From positions 1 through 38,094 of the forward strand of contig JALCSU010000022.1 in assembly GCA_022653735.1 (NCBI GenBank): a stretch of DNA of 38,094 nt, written 5' to 3'. The stretch comes from Bacteroidales bacterium (GTDB taxonomy: Bacteria; Bacteroidota; Bacteroidia; Bacteroidales; UBA932). Below are positions 23,934 to 32,802 of this stretch, one piece after another. A program made the position numbers and the translations under genes. Each line of letters begins with the position of its first letter. Position 1 is the first letter of the stretch. Below the pieces are notes generated by a model. The model searched no databases. It had not been told where the DNA came from and was given only the letters and a program-made list of their open reading frames with translations.

Positions 23934-24884
23934 ATGAAGAAAACCATTAAGATTGAAGGAATCGAGCCAATTGAAATCTATGGGGCAGGCAATAAGATAC
24001 TTGAAGAGTTCTGCACATATTTTCCATCACTTAAAGTCGTGGCAAGGGGGAACGAGATAATCCTAGACGGTAAGGAAAGCAGCATTCAGGAATTCTCGCA
24101 GAGATTCGGGGAACTCGTTGAGCTGAGGCATCATAAGATGAACCTTACGCCGTTCGATGTCGAAAACATTTTCGATGGTAGTTCTTCGCCGAGCAATTTC
24201 ATAGACGGAGAAGCAATAATAGTGCATGGTACAGACGGGAAACCGATACGGGCCCGCAATAGGAACCAGCAGGAGATGGTGAAGGCATATTTCAACTCGG
24301 ATCTCATCTTCGCCGTAGGACCTGCTGGCACGGGGAAGACATACATCGCTATCGCCTTGGCTGTAAGGGCTTTGAAGAATCGTGAGATAAAGAGGATAAT
24401 ACTCACCAGGCCTGCAGTAGAAGCTGGGGAACGCCTAGGATTCCTGCCGGGCGACCTGAAAGACAAGCTGGATCCTTACCTGCAGCCGCTTTACGATGCT
24501 CTAGGGGACATGATTCCTTCTCGCAAGCTGCAAGATTTCATGGCCGATGGCACCATCCAGATAGCTCCGCTAGCCTACATGAGAGGCCGTACCTTGGACC
24601 ACGCCTGCGTAATACTGGACGAAGCCCAGAACACGAATGTTGGTCAGCTGAAGATGTTCCTGACCCGAATGGGCATGAACGCCAAGTTCATAGTCACCGG
24701 CGACGCCACGCAGATAGACCTTCCGAACAGAGAAGACTCAGGCTTGCTCAAAGGCATTAATATGCTGAAAGACATAAAGGGCATCAGCACTATTTTCTTC
24801 ACCAACGACGACATCGTCCGCCATCCGCTTGTGACTAAAATCGTCAATGCATTCGACAAATCGAAAGAGGAGAAGGACTCGTGA
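23934..24884 (+). CDS. PhoH-like ATPase
   Basis: 316 residues, usual for the YbeZ/PhoH group. An N-terminal KH-like region (about 1-75) precedes the ATPase. Walker A GPAGTGKT at 129-136, TRPAVEAGERLGFLPGDL, YMRGRTLDH, Walker B VILDEAQN and sensor VTGDATQIDLP. The family is linked to RNA and ribosome metabolism; in many bacteria it sits next to ybeY, which is not present here. The stop codon lies inside the terminator hairpin at 24864-24901. Confidence 0.93.
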   Translation: MKKTIKIEGIEPIEIYGAGNKILEEFCTYFPSLKVVARGNEIILDGKESSIQEFSQRFGELVELRHHKMNLTPFDVENIFDGSSSPSNFIDGEAIIVHGTDGKPIRARNRNQQEMVKAYFNSDLIFAVGPAGTGKTYIAIALAVRALKNREIKRIILTRPAVEAGERLGFLPGDLKDKLDPYLQPLYDALGDMIPSRKLQDFMADGTIQIAPLAYMRGRTLDHACVILDEAQNTNVGQLKMFLTRMGMNAKFIVTGDATQIDLPNREDSGLLKGINMLKDIKGISTIFFTNDDIVRHPLVTKIVNAFDKSKEEKDS

Positions 24885-24901
24885 GAATCCTTCCCCTCTT
24901 T
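24864..24901. terminator. Shared hairpin terminator of phoH and the TPR gene
   Basis: Fourteen-pair stem (24864-24877 with 24888-24901) with a ten-base loop; one A-C mismatch on the plus strand becomes a G-U pair on the minus strand. The stem includes the last phoH codons and its stop. Each side ends in three T residues, so it is a moderate bidirectional terminator for the convergent genes. Confidence 0.6.
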
Positions 24902-24923
24902 GAAATTCGTCGTATTCAGATGA

Positions 24924-26255
24924 CTAATTAGCCATGGCTGAATATTTCTCGTAGCCTTGTTTGTATTTAGGATCCGGATCGTCTTGGAGACGATAGCAGA
25001 TGTTCTTTAGATAAGAAGCGATGCTGGATTTCACTTGATCGTCCTTCGTGATCTCGATGGCTTTCTCGAAAGGATCCACGCACTTCTTCAGAGTTTTCTC
25101 GAACTCCTGAACGAGGGCAACGTATTTCTTATCGTCAAGCTCGTCCTGAGCCTTCTTCTCGAGCTCGACTGCCTGATTGAAGTAGAGAAGGCCTTCTCCT
25201 ACGTAACCGTACTCATAGTTAGGGTCGATTTCGGAGCATTTATTATAAGATGCAATGGCTTTCTCGGTCTCTCCAAGCTTCGAATGAACGTTGCCTTCCA
25301 CATAGTAAATGGACGCATTCTTCGGGTCCTTTGCCTTTGCCTGATCCAGAAGTTCGAAGAGTTTATCGGTATTAGAGCCAGAAGAAACATAATAATTGAT
25401 AAGCCCTATCAAGATGGACTGGCTCTCAGGATACTTCGTGAAGCCTTCCTCGAGATATTTCCTGGCGACTTCTTGTCCTGCTGCAGAGGTGTCAAGCTTA
25501 GTGGCGACATCTGCAAGCCTAGAATAAACCTCGCCACCCTCTGCGGCATAACCTATCTTCAGGCATTTCTCGAACGCATCTTTCGCAACCTGAAGGTCGC
25601 CTAGCTGCTGAGCGATGAAGCCAGAATTGTACAAAGAGAATGTATCGATCTGAGAGAGAGGCTTTTCCGACATTACTTTCTGAGCCAGGTCGAAATATTT
25701 CTCAGCGCTTTTCAAGTCCCCAAGGCCATATTTGTTGTATGCCTCGTTAACGATCTTCTGATTGAGTACCTTAAGTCCATTAGCGATGTCCTTAGATTTA
25801 GAACCCTTTGGATCAGCCTCAGCGGCCTTCTTGTAAGCATCGTATGCATTCTCCAGTGGATTCTCAAGCACAGGCTTCGTGACCTCGATGATCGCAAGCT
25901 TTCCGCCGCTGAAATAGAGATTCTTATTCGAGAATACTTCCTTGACATAAGAAGTTCCATTCATCTGGACTTGTTCAGTAGAAGTCGGTTTATCGTTTCC
26001 CATCATAAGCTTAACTTCAGCTTCTGACGAGCCTACGAGAGCATTTCCTGCAGGAGCATCATAGGCATTTACGTATGCCTCTGCAAGTTTTAACCACGTA
26101 GCAGGCTTGGCGGCCTTCTTTGGATTATCAGCGGCACTTTTTGCAGACTCCACAGCCTTCGCTGCGGCTTCCGGAGAAAGTTGCTGCGTGCCTACTTGGG
26201 CATTGGCAATCTGGACAGAAGCCAGAACAGCCAGAGCTATCAAAATTCTTTTCAT
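24924..26255 (-). CDS. Exported TPR-repeat protein
   Basis: 443 residues. Signal peptide 1-19 (MKRILIALAVLASVQIANA). The remainder is alpha-helical with TPR-like units, for example LYNSGFIAQQLGDLQVAKDA, ASIYYVEGNVHSKLGETEKA and YEYGYVGEGLLYFNQAVELE. Secreted or periplasmic TPR proteins of this form are common in Bacteroidetes and serve as protein-protein scaffolds; the partner is unknown. It lies 25 bp after gyrA on the same strand and may be read from the gyrA promoter. Converges with phoH. Confidence 0.85.
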   Translation of the reverse strand: MKRILIALAVLASVQIANAQVGTQQLSPEAAAKAVESAKSAADNPKKAAKPATWLKLAEAYVNAYDAPAGNALVGSSEAEVKLMMGNDKPTSTEQVQMNGTSYVKEVFSNKNLYFSGGKLAIIEVTKPVLENPLENAYDAYKKAAEADPKGSKSKDIANGLKVLNQKIVNEAYNKYGLGDLKSAEKYFDLAQKVMSEKPLSQIDTFSLYNSGFIAQQLGDLQVAKDAFEKCLKIGYAAEGGEVYSRLADVATKLDTSAAGQEVARKYLEEGFTKYPESQSILIGLINYYVSSGSNTDKLFELLDQAKAKDPKNASIYYVEGNVHSKLGETEKAIASYNKCSEIDPNYEYGYVGEGLLYFNQAVELEKKAQDELDDKKYVALVQEFEKTLKKCVDPFEKAIEITKDDQVKSSIASYLKNICYRLQDDPDPKYKQGYEKYSAMAN

Positions 26256-26280
26256 CTTAGATAAAATTTAATTATGGTTA

Positions 26281-28803
26281 TTATTCTTTTTCATTATTTA
26301 TCTCAACATCAGCCTGGACATCACCTTCCTCGCTCTTTTCAACAGGCGATACAGCCGCGATAGAGTCCCCCTCCTTGATGTTTATGAGTTTCACTCCTTG
26401 CGTAGCCCTTCCTGCGACCCTGATGTCGGATACTGCCATCCTGATCGTAAGACCAGACTTATTGATAATCATCAAATCATTTTCCTCTGTCACGTTCTTA
26501 ATGGCAATCAGCTTACCTGTCTTTTCAGTGATATTGATTGTCTTGACGCCCTTTCCACCACGATTAGTCAGCCTGTACTCTTCAAAATCCGTACGTTTGC
26601 CGAAGCCATTCTCACTGACGACCAAAACCGTATGCTTATCAGCATCTGGGGCACTTTTATCGTAATTAATCGCTCCGATCACCTCGTCTGTCGCTTCAAT
26701 ATTAATGCCACGCACTCCAGTAGCGTTCCTACCCATCTCACGAGCATCCGTTTCCTCGAAGCGGCAGCAGCGGCCATCGCGAGCTGCGATGAAGATTTGC
26801 TCGTTGCCATTGGTGAGCAACGCCTCAGCAAGGACATCGCCTTCCCTGAGGTTCACGGCATTTATTCCCGCTACCCTAGGATGTGAATATGCCACCAGAG
26901 AAGTCCTCTTGATGACTCCCCTCTTAGTGACTAATACAATATAGTTATTGTTGATATATTCTTCATCTTTGAGCGTCCTCACATTGATGATGGCTTTTAT
27001 CTTATCATCCGGGATGTTCAGGACATTCTGAATGGCACGGCCTTTTGAAGCCCTCGATCCTTCAGGAACATCGTAAGCTTTCAGCCAGAAGCAACGCCCG
27101 GATTCAGTGAAGAACATCATGGTCGAGTGCATGTTGGCGACATAGATGTGGTCTATGAAATCCTCATCCCTCGTAGCTGAGCCCTTCATTCCGACGCCGC
27201 CTCTGTTCTGAGTGCGGTACTCCGTCAGCGCAGTCCTTTTGATGTAACCCAGGTGAGAGATGGTGATCACCACGTCCTCATCTGGATAGAAGTCCTCAGG
27301 ATTGAACTCCTCCTCGGAAGGTCTTATCTCAGTCCTTCTAGCGTCTCCGTACTTCTCTTTAAGCTCCTGAGTCTCCTGTTTCACAATATTCATTTGCTCC
27401 TCAACGCTGCCGAGTATGACGTTGCACCTGTCGATGAATCTCATCAGGTCGTCATATTCAGCCTGCAGCTTGTCTCTTTCGAGCCCTGTCAGCTGACGGA
27501 GCCTCATTTCAACTATTGCCGTAGCCTGAGCATCCGTAAAGGCGAACGTCTTCATCAGTTCGGCCTTTGCTTCATCCACGGAAGCTGAAGCCCTGATGAT
27601 TCTGATCACTTCGTCGATCACGTCTATAGCCTTCAGCAAGCCCTCCAGGATATGAGCCCTCTTCTGAGCCTTGTCTAGCTCGAACTTGGTCCTTCTTACG
27701 ACGACTTCGTGGCGGAAATCTACGAAATTCGCTATCAGTTCCTTGAGCGACAGCGTCTTTGGACGGCCACCTACAAGGGCTACGTTGTTGAATGCGAAGC
27801 TGGACTGGAGCGGAGAGTACTTGAACAAGGTATTCAGGACGACATTCGAATTGAATCCCTGTTTTACCTGAATAATTACCCTGACGCCCTCGCGCGAAGT
27901 CTCATCGTTGATGTAGCTTATTCCTTCTATCTTCTTGTCCTCGACCATCTGGTGAATCTTCTCCAGCATCTCCTTCTTGTTCACCATGTAAGGAATCTCG
28001 GTTACCACTATGGTCTCACGGCCTGTGTCGGACACCTCGATTTCGGTCTTGGACCTGATCACCACCCTGCCGCGGCCTGTCTCGTAAGCTTCTTTGATGC
28101 CACCTACGCCCATGATGATGCCGCCAGTAGGGAAATCCGGGCCTTTGATGTATTTCATCAGCCCGTCAGTGTCGATTTCAGGATTGTCAATGTAGGCACA
28201 AATCGCATCGCTGACCTCACCCAGATTGTGTGGAGCCATATTCGTAGCCATTCCGACTGCAATTCCAGATGCCCCATTTAGAAGAAGCAGCGGTGCCTTC
28301 GTAGGTAACACCGTAGGCTCCTGAAGAGTGTCGTCGAAGTTGTTAGTGAAATCTACGGTGTCCTTGTCCAAATCTCCCAGCACGTCATCGGCCATCTTCG
28401 CAAGCTTAGCCTCGGTGTATCGCATGGCCGCGACAGGATCACCATCCATTGAGCCAAAGTTGCCTTGACCCCAGACCAGCGGGTAACGCTGATTCCAGTT
28501 CTGCGCAAGGCGGGCCATGGCATCGTATACCGAAGAATCGCCATGAGGGTGGTATTTACCCAGAACCTCACCAACGATTCTGGCAGATTTCTTCGTCTGA
28601 CCTGAATATGACAATCCGAGGCCTTCCATGCCGAACAGCACTCGCCTCTGGACTGGCTTCAAGCCATCTCTCACATCTGGAAGGGCACGGGATACGATGA
28701 CCGACATCGAGTAATCGATGTAGGCCGAGCGCATCTCATGATCTATCTCCACCGGCTCAATGAACCCGTGCTGAACTTCCTCGTTCATTTCCACATTATC
28801 CAT
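26281..28803 (-). CDS. gyrA: DNA gyrase subunit A
   Basis: 840 residues from the ATG at 28801-28803 ([10 protein letters not shown]); a longer frame runs through the promoter and was rejected. Type IIA topoisomerase subunit that, with GyrB, introduces negative supercoils. Catalytic Tyr129 in [10 protein letters not shown]. The quinolone-resistance region reads GDSSVYD, so the residues equivalent to E. coli Ser83 and Asp87 (here Ser90 and Asp94) are unaltered. The C-terminal beta-pinwheel has a degenerate GyrA box QNRGGVG rather than QRRGGKG, plus NRGGKG later. gyrB is not in the window. Confidence 0.97.
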   Translation of the reverse strand: MDNVEMNEEVQHGFIEPVEIDHEMRSAYIDYSMSVIVSRALPDVRDGLKPVQRRVLFGMEGLGLSYSGQTKKSARIVGEVLGKYHPHGDSSVYDAMARLAQNWNQRYPLVWGQGNFGSMDGDPVAAMRYTEAKLAKMADDVLGDLDKDTVDFTNNFDDTLQEPTVLPTKAPLLLLNGASGIAVGMATNMAPHNLGEVSDAICAYIDNPEIDTDGLMKYIKGPDFPTGGIIMGVGGIKEAYETGRGRVVIRSKTEIEVSDTGRETIVVTEIPYMVNKKEMLEKIHQMVEDKKIEGISYINDETSREGVRVIIQVKQGFNSNVVLNTLFKYSPLQSSFAFNNVALVGGRPKTLSLKELIANFVDFRHEVVVRRTKFELDKAQKRAHILEGLLKAIDVIDEVIRIIRASASVDEAKAELMKTFAFTDAQATAIVEMRLRQLTGLERDKLQAEYDDLMRFIDRCNVILGSVEEQMNIVKQETQELKEKYGDARRTEIRPSEEEFNPEDFYPDEDVVITISHLGYIKRTALTEYRTQNRGGVGMKGSATRDEDFIDHIYVANMHSTMMFFTESGRCFWLKAYDVPEGSRASKGRAIQNVLNIPDDKIKAIINVRTLKDEEYINNNYIVLVTKRGVIKRTSLVAYSHPRVAGINAVNLREGDVLAEALLTNGNEQIFIAARDGRCCRFEETDAREMGRNATGVRGINIEATDEVIGAINYDKSAPDADKHTVLVVSENGFGKRTDFEEYRLTNRGGKGVKTINITEKTGKLIAIKNVTEENDLMIINKSGLTIRMAVSDIRVAGRATQGVKLINIKEGDSIAAVSPVEKSEEGDVQADVEINNEKE

Positions 28804-28830
28804 ATTAATATTCTTAACCTTATAAACATG

Positions 28831-28861
28831 CAAAATTAATAAAAAATTACCTTTGAGCAAA
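28831..28861 (-). promoter_or_regulatory. Promoter of gyrA
   Basis: Minus strand -33 TTTG (28858-28861), exactly 19 nt spacer, -7 TAATTTTG (28831-28838), then 27 nt to the ATG. The best consensus match in the window. Confidence 0.8.
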
Positions 28862-28897
28862 GCGACAAAATGTCATGACAACTCTTTTCGCATGGAT

Positions 28898-28931
28898 GTT
28901 GATAATTATCCGGAAAACTTACCTAACTTTA
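28898..28931 (+). promoter_or_regulatory. Possible promoter of the clpC-like gene
   Basis: GTTG (28898-28901), 22 nt, and a near-consensus TAACTTTA (28924-28931) 6 nt before the ATG. Two small palindromes lie upstream: TGTCATGACA (28871-28880) and GATAATTATC (28901-28910). If the -7 box is real the mRNA is leaderless. Confidence 0.35.
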
Positions 28932-28937
28932 TACTTC

Positions 28938-31298
28938 ATGGAAGTAAACATATCACAAGAACTGAATGACATAATTCGTTTCGCAAGAGAGGAAGCCATG
29001 CGGACTGGAAGCTATGGAATCAGCCCAGATCATCTTTTTCTCGGGATGCTGCGCCATGCGGATAATGACGCAGTCTTGGCGCTGAACGGACTTGGCGTGA
29101 TGCCGGATGAATTCAAGGATTTCATAGACAGCCATATATTCGTCAACGAGCCAATCCCATATTCGGAGCTAGACAAGATTTCTTTCACTCGCTATGCCCA
29201 GAATGTTCTGAGCATCACAGTCATGGAAGCATCTAAGATGAAGTCTCATGAAGCGAGATCCATCCATCTTATTCTCGCGCTATGTCGCACTACTGAGAAT
29301 TACGGTCAGGCATATCTGAGAAGCAAGGGCATCGATTACGGAAAGCTGCTCTCCTACATGAGAGACCATGACATGCTGGCATCAGATAATAAAGACAACG
29401 AGCGCTTTCAGAGCCAGCAGAATGAAAACTTGGATCCTGAAGAGGCCGCCAGCGGCGAATCCGGAAAGCTGAACATCGAAGATTTCGGCTATGACCTTAC
29501 TAAAGCAGCGGCGGAAGGCAAGCTGGATCCTGTCGTCGGCAGGAACACTGAAATCTCCCGCGTCATAGAAATCCTAGGCCGCAGAAAGAAGAACAACCCC
29601 ATGCTCATCGGCGAGCCAGGCGTCGGCAAATCTGCCATCGTCGAAGGCATAGCACTGAGGATTGCCAACGGAAGCATATCCCCTGCGCTTGCGAAGAAGA
29701 GGCTGATTTCCCTTGACATCGCCTCAGTCGTAGCCGGCACGAAATACAGAGGAGACTTCGAGAAAAGGCTGAAGACCATAATCAAAGAAGCCAGCACGAA
29801 CCCTGACATAATTTTATTCATCGACGAGTTCCACACAATAGTTGGCGCTGGCGGGGCGCAAGGCAGCCTGGATGCGGCGAACATGCTGAAACCGGCCCTC
29901 GCCCGCGGAGAACTTCAATGCATCGGAGCTACTACGATGGATGAGTTTGCGAAAATCGTGGAGAAGGATGGCGCTCTTGACAGAAGATTCCAGAAAGTGA
30001 TAGTAGAGCCTACCGACGTTCCTCAGTCAATAGCCATCCTTAAGAATATCAAAGGCAACTACGAGGACTTCCACAAAGTGACTTATAGCGACGAAGCAAT
30101 TGAGACGTGCGTACGTCTCACCAATCGCTACATTACTGATAAATTCTTGCCAGACAAGGCCATAGATGCCATGGACGAGGCAGGGTCGATGGTTCGCCTG
30201 AACCTCACGAAGGACAAAAAGACCGGCAGCATCGTCGATGGCGAGGACATTGCGACAGTGGTCTCCAAGATGACCGGAATACCTGTGAATAAGGTTGCCG
30301 AATCTGAGGGCACGAGACTTCTGAATATGAAAGAGCGGCTCAAGAGCAGAATCATCGGTCAGGATGAAGCCATCGACACCGTTGTCAGAGCCATCCAGAG
30401 GAACCGCGCAGGACTGAAAGACCCGAACCGACCAATAGGAACATTCCTTTTCTTCGGGCCTACAGGCGTCGGCAAAACACAACTTGCGAAATGCCTGGCC
30501 GAATATCTGTTCGATTCAGAGGAAAACATGGTGAGGATAGACATGAGCGAATATATGGAGAAGTTCACTGTCTCCCGCCTCATCGGGGCGCCTCCGGGAT
30601 ATGTTGGCTACGAGGAAGGCGGACAGTTGAGCGAGAGAGTTCGCAGGAAACCATACTGCGTCGTTCTCCTAGATGAAATAGAAAAAGCACACCCAGACAT
30701 ATTCAATATTTTGCTGCAAGTGCTTGACGATGGCCGTCTGACCGACAGCAATGGCAGAGTGGTAGATTTCAAGAATACCATCGTCATAATGACTTCCAAC
30801 GTTGGGAGCAGGGATCTTGAAGAATATGGCAAAGGCGTAGGATTCGCGACCGCGGGAAAGAACGTTGAACATAACAGGCAGACGCTGTTAGAGAAGGCCA
30901 TCAAGAAATCATTTCCTCCTGAATTCATCAACAGAGTGGACGAGCAAGTGTTCTTCAATTCCCTGACTAAGGATGACATTGAGAAGATAATCGACATAGA
31001 GCTGAAGGACCTTCGCGAAAGGGCCCTGGAGGCTGGTTACAAGCTTACCATAACTCCTACGGCTAAACGTTTCATAGCTGATGCAGGATTTGACCCAGCT
31101 TACGGCGCAAGGCCTCTGAAGAGAGCGGTGATGAGATATGTGGAAGATCCCGTGTCTGAGTTCATTATCTCGGACCGTATCCTCCAGAGCAAAAATGGCG
31201 CTGGAGAGCTTCACACGCTGAAGGTTGAGTTAACCCCTGACAAGAAAGACACGATGGTGACCCTTAAGAAATCCGATGTGGTGCCGGCTCTGAGCTGA
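28938..31298 (+). CDS. Clp protease ATP-binding subunit (ClpC/ClpA type) without M-domain
   Basis: 786 residues from the ATG at 28938 (MEVNISQELNDIIRFA). Hsp100 unfoldase that feeds ClpP. N-domain about 1-145 (two Clp_N repeats), AAA1 Walker A GEPGVGKS at 225-232, AAA2 Walker A GPTGVGKT at 507-514, and a ClpP-binding loop VGF at 634-636. Between the end of AAA1 (DEAGS, 413-417) and the AAA2 lead-in (IIGQDEA, 472-478) there are only about 55 residues, so the coiled-coil middle domain of ClpC (where MecA-type adaptors bind) is absent, as in ClpA. A ClpC label is therefore uncertain; ClpA-like architecture is what is seen. Divergent from gyrA, convergent with a small ORF. Confidence 0.92.
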   Translation: MEVNISQELNDIIRFAREEAMRTGSYGISPDHLFLGMLRHADNDAVLALNGLGVMPDEFKDFIDSHIFVNEPIPYSELDKISFTRYAQNVLSITVMEASKMKSHEARSIHLILALCRTTENYGQAYLRSKGIDYGKLLSYMRDHDMLASDNKDNERFQSQQNENLDPEEAASGESGKLNIEDFGYDLTKAAAEGKLDPVVGRNTEISRVIEILGRRKKNNPMLIGEPGVGKSAIVEGIALRIANGSISPALAKKRLISLDIASVVAGTKYRGDFEKRLKTIIKEASTNPDIILFIDEFHTIVGAGGAQGSLDAANMLKPALARGELQCIGATTMDEFAKIVEKDGALDRRFQKVIVEPTDVPQSIAILKNIKGNYEDFHKVTYSDEAIETCVRLTNRYITDKFLPDKAIDAMDEAGSMVRLNLTKDKKTGSIVDGEDIATVVSKMTGIPVNKVAESEGTRLLNMKERLKSRIIGQDEAIDTVVRAIQRNRAGLKDPNRPIGTFLFFGPTGVGKTQLAKCLAEYLFDSEENMVRIDMSEYMEKFTVSRLIGAPPGYVGYEEGGQLSERVRRKPYCVVLLDEIEKAHPDIFNILLQVLDDGRLTDSNGRVVDFKNTIVIMTSNVGSRDLEEYGKGVGFATAGKNVEHNRQTLLEKAIKKSFPPEFINRVDEQVFFNSLTKDDIEKIIDIELKDLRERALEAGYKLTITPTAKRFIADAGFDPAYGARPLKRAVMRYVEDPVSEFIISDRILQSKNGAGELHTLKVELTPDKKDTMVTLKKSDVVPALS

Positions 31299-31303
31299 CC
31301 ATG

Positions 31304-31459
31304 TCAGGCTGCGACGGGACACAGGGTCTCCGGCTTGTCTATGCTAGTCACCTCCAGCCCGAAGTCGCCGATGAATTGAACCAGAGAGTTGAAAGATGAT
31401 TCGTCCGTGATGATTGAGGACAGATTCTCGATGTTGTTATATTCCTGTTTCATATTCAT
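31304..31459 (-). CDS. Small unknown protein, 51 residues
   Basis: Frame from ATG 31457-31459 (alternative ATG two codons later) to the stop at 31304-31306. Translation begins MNMKQEYNNIENLSSIITDE and ends DKPETLCPVAA; it is acidic with one Cys. No domain recognised. Support: a -7 box TATCTTTG 29 nt upstream, an open frame with ordinary codon use, and its tidy fit in the gap after the clp gene (stop codons 5 bp apart). The C-terminal Ala-Ala resembles an ssrA-like degron, but this is only a resemblance. Expression is unproven. Confidence 0.55.
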   Translation of the reverse strand: MNMKQEYNNIENLSSIITDESSFNSLVQFIGDFGLEVTSIDKPETLCPVAA

Positions 31460-31488
31460 TTAATTTTATAGTTTCTTCTTTTCATAGG

Positions 31489-31496
31489 CAAAGATA
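31489..31496 (-). promoter_or_regulatory. -7 promoter box for the 51-residue ORF
   Basis: Minus strand TATCTTTG, a full match to TAnnTTTG, 29 nt before the ATG. The upstream -33 region falls inside the hairpin at 31500-31530 and shows no clear TTTG at 19 nt. Confidence 0.5.
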
Positions 31497-31499
31497 ATG

Positions 31500-31540
31500 C
31501 GGGCTTGCGCCAATCCACGGCACAAGCCCGTATTTTTATT
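31500..31540 (+). terminator. Terminator between the clp gene and the transporter gene
   Basis: Stem CGGGCTTG-c-GCC / GGC-a-CAAGCCCG (11 pairs, one mismatch, seven-base loop), followed by TATTTTTATT on the plus strand. It lies 200 bp after the clp stop, so the clp mRNA would run antisense through the whole small ORF. Confidence 0.75.
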
Positions 31541-31555
31541 GCGATATTTTTTGCA

Positions 31556-31563
31556 TAAGTTTG
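31556..31563 (+). promoter_or_regulatory. -7 promoter box for the AI-2E-family gene
   Basis: TAAGTTTG, 21 nt before the ATG at 31585 and just after the terminator. The -33 element is not clear. Confidence 0.45.
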
Positions 31564-31584
31564 CAAGAAATAAACGAATTTCCA

Positions 31585-32802
31585 ATGGCAGAAGAAAGAA
31601 GCGTTGACAAGCTTGCCAGATACACTATGTGGGCTGTCGCCGCAGCAGTCGTGATTGCGATTTGCTGGTATTTTCGCAGCGTACTGATTTACATAATATT
31701 AGCCGCAGTGTTATCCCTGCTCGGGAATCCCCTGATGAAGGGATTGTCCAGAATCAAGATTAAAGGGCATGCCGCTCCGCCATGGCTGCTTTCCTTAATC
31801 ACCATAATACTTCTGCTAGTGATAATACTCGGAATAATCACTCAGATATTTCCTGTGGTCTTCAGCATAGTGCAGAACATCTCGTCAAACCTGCAGACAG
31901 CCTCCATCAACTCCAGCAACATCACTCAGTGGCTGGACACGGCAAACAGCTGGCTGATACAGAGATTCCCGAAGCTGGGCAGCGACTTCAAGCTGCAGGT
32001 GACACTGGTCGATTGGGTGAAGAGCGCATTCAGCCTGGGCTCGCTGAGTTCAATCGGGACGGTGGTCGGTTCCGTAGCTTCCGCCCTGGGCAGTTTCGGA
32101 ATGGGACTTTTTTGCGTCATATTCATTTCTTTCTTCTTCATCAAGGATGACAAGCTGTTCCGAAAAATCGTAGGTTCGCTGGTGCCCGATAAGGTAGAGA
32201 ATGAGGTGATTGGAGCCATAGGGGACATCGAACACCTGCTTTCAAGGTATTTCGTGGGGCTGATGATCGAGGTCCTCGGTGTCACCGCCCTGAACTTCCT
32301 GGGGCTGCTGACGGTAGCTAAGCTAGGCTTCTCCGCAGCCATAGGAATAGCCTTCATGACAGGGCTCTTGAACATAATCCCTTACCTAGGGCCTTGGATC
32401 GGGGGCGCGATAGGCGTAGTCCTGGGCCTGGTGCTGAAATATAGCTCAGCGGCGGTGACAGGCGTATATCCTGACTTCTGGGTAGTGGCAATCATGCTTG
32501 TGGCGATATTCGTGATAACCCAGATGATAGACAATTTCCTGATGCAACCGTTCATATATTCCACCAGCATAAAATCCACGCCATTGGAGATATTCCTAGT
32601 GCTGATAATCGCCGGACACGTCGGAGGAATGCTCGGGATGCTGGTGGCGATCCCTGCATATACGGTGCTCAGGGTAATCGCGGCACGATTTTTCTATAAT
32701 GTCAAGCCAGTGCGGAAGCTCATCTCAAGTTCAGGTGGAACCATCGGAGGAGAAGGAGCTCCCTCTGGCGATGAATCCAAAGGAAACAATACAATATTAT
32801 GA
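31585..32802 (+). CDS. AI-2E-family transporter (PerM/YdiK type)
   Basis: 405 residues from ATG 31585; a TTG eight codons earlier lies inside the -7 box and was rejected. About seven to eight hydrophobic segments: two near the N terminus, a soluble amphipathic part (about 95-160), and a C-terminal bundle with GLLNIIPYLGPWIGGAIGV, the most conserved family motif, and IDNFLMQPFIYS. The family name comes from YdgG/TqsA exporting autoinducer-2, but many members are ion antiporters or of unknown substrate. It has an ATGA overlap (4 bp) with the following esterase gene. Confidence 0.9.
   Translation: MAEERSVDKLARYTMWAVAAAVVIAICWYFRSVLIYIILAAVLSLLGNPLMKGLSRIKIKGHAAPPWLLSLITIILLLVIILGIITQIFPVVFSIVQNISSNLQTASINSSNITQWLDTANSWLIQRFPKLGSDFKLQVTLVDWVKSAFSLGSLSSIGTVVGSVASALGSFGMGLFCVIFISFFFIKDDKLFRKIVGSLVPDKVENEVIGAIGDIEHLLSRYFVGLMIEVLGVTALNFLGLLTVAKLGFSAAIGIAFMTGLLNIIPYLGPWIGGAIGVVLGLVLKYSSAAVTGVYPDFWVVAIMLVAIFVITQMIDNFLMQPFIYSTSIKSTPLEIFLVLIIAGHVGGMLGMLVAIPAYTVLRVIAARFFYNVKPVRKLISSSGGTIGGEGAPSGDESKGNNTIL

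Noticed and set aside
27700..28803. Quinolone-resistance mutation in gyrA
   Set aside because: The codons for the Ser and Asp equivalents of E. coli 83 and 87 are wild type.
28804..28937. N-terminal extensions of gyrA and of the clp gene
   Set aside because: Both extended frames run through promoter sequence and do not match the known N termini.
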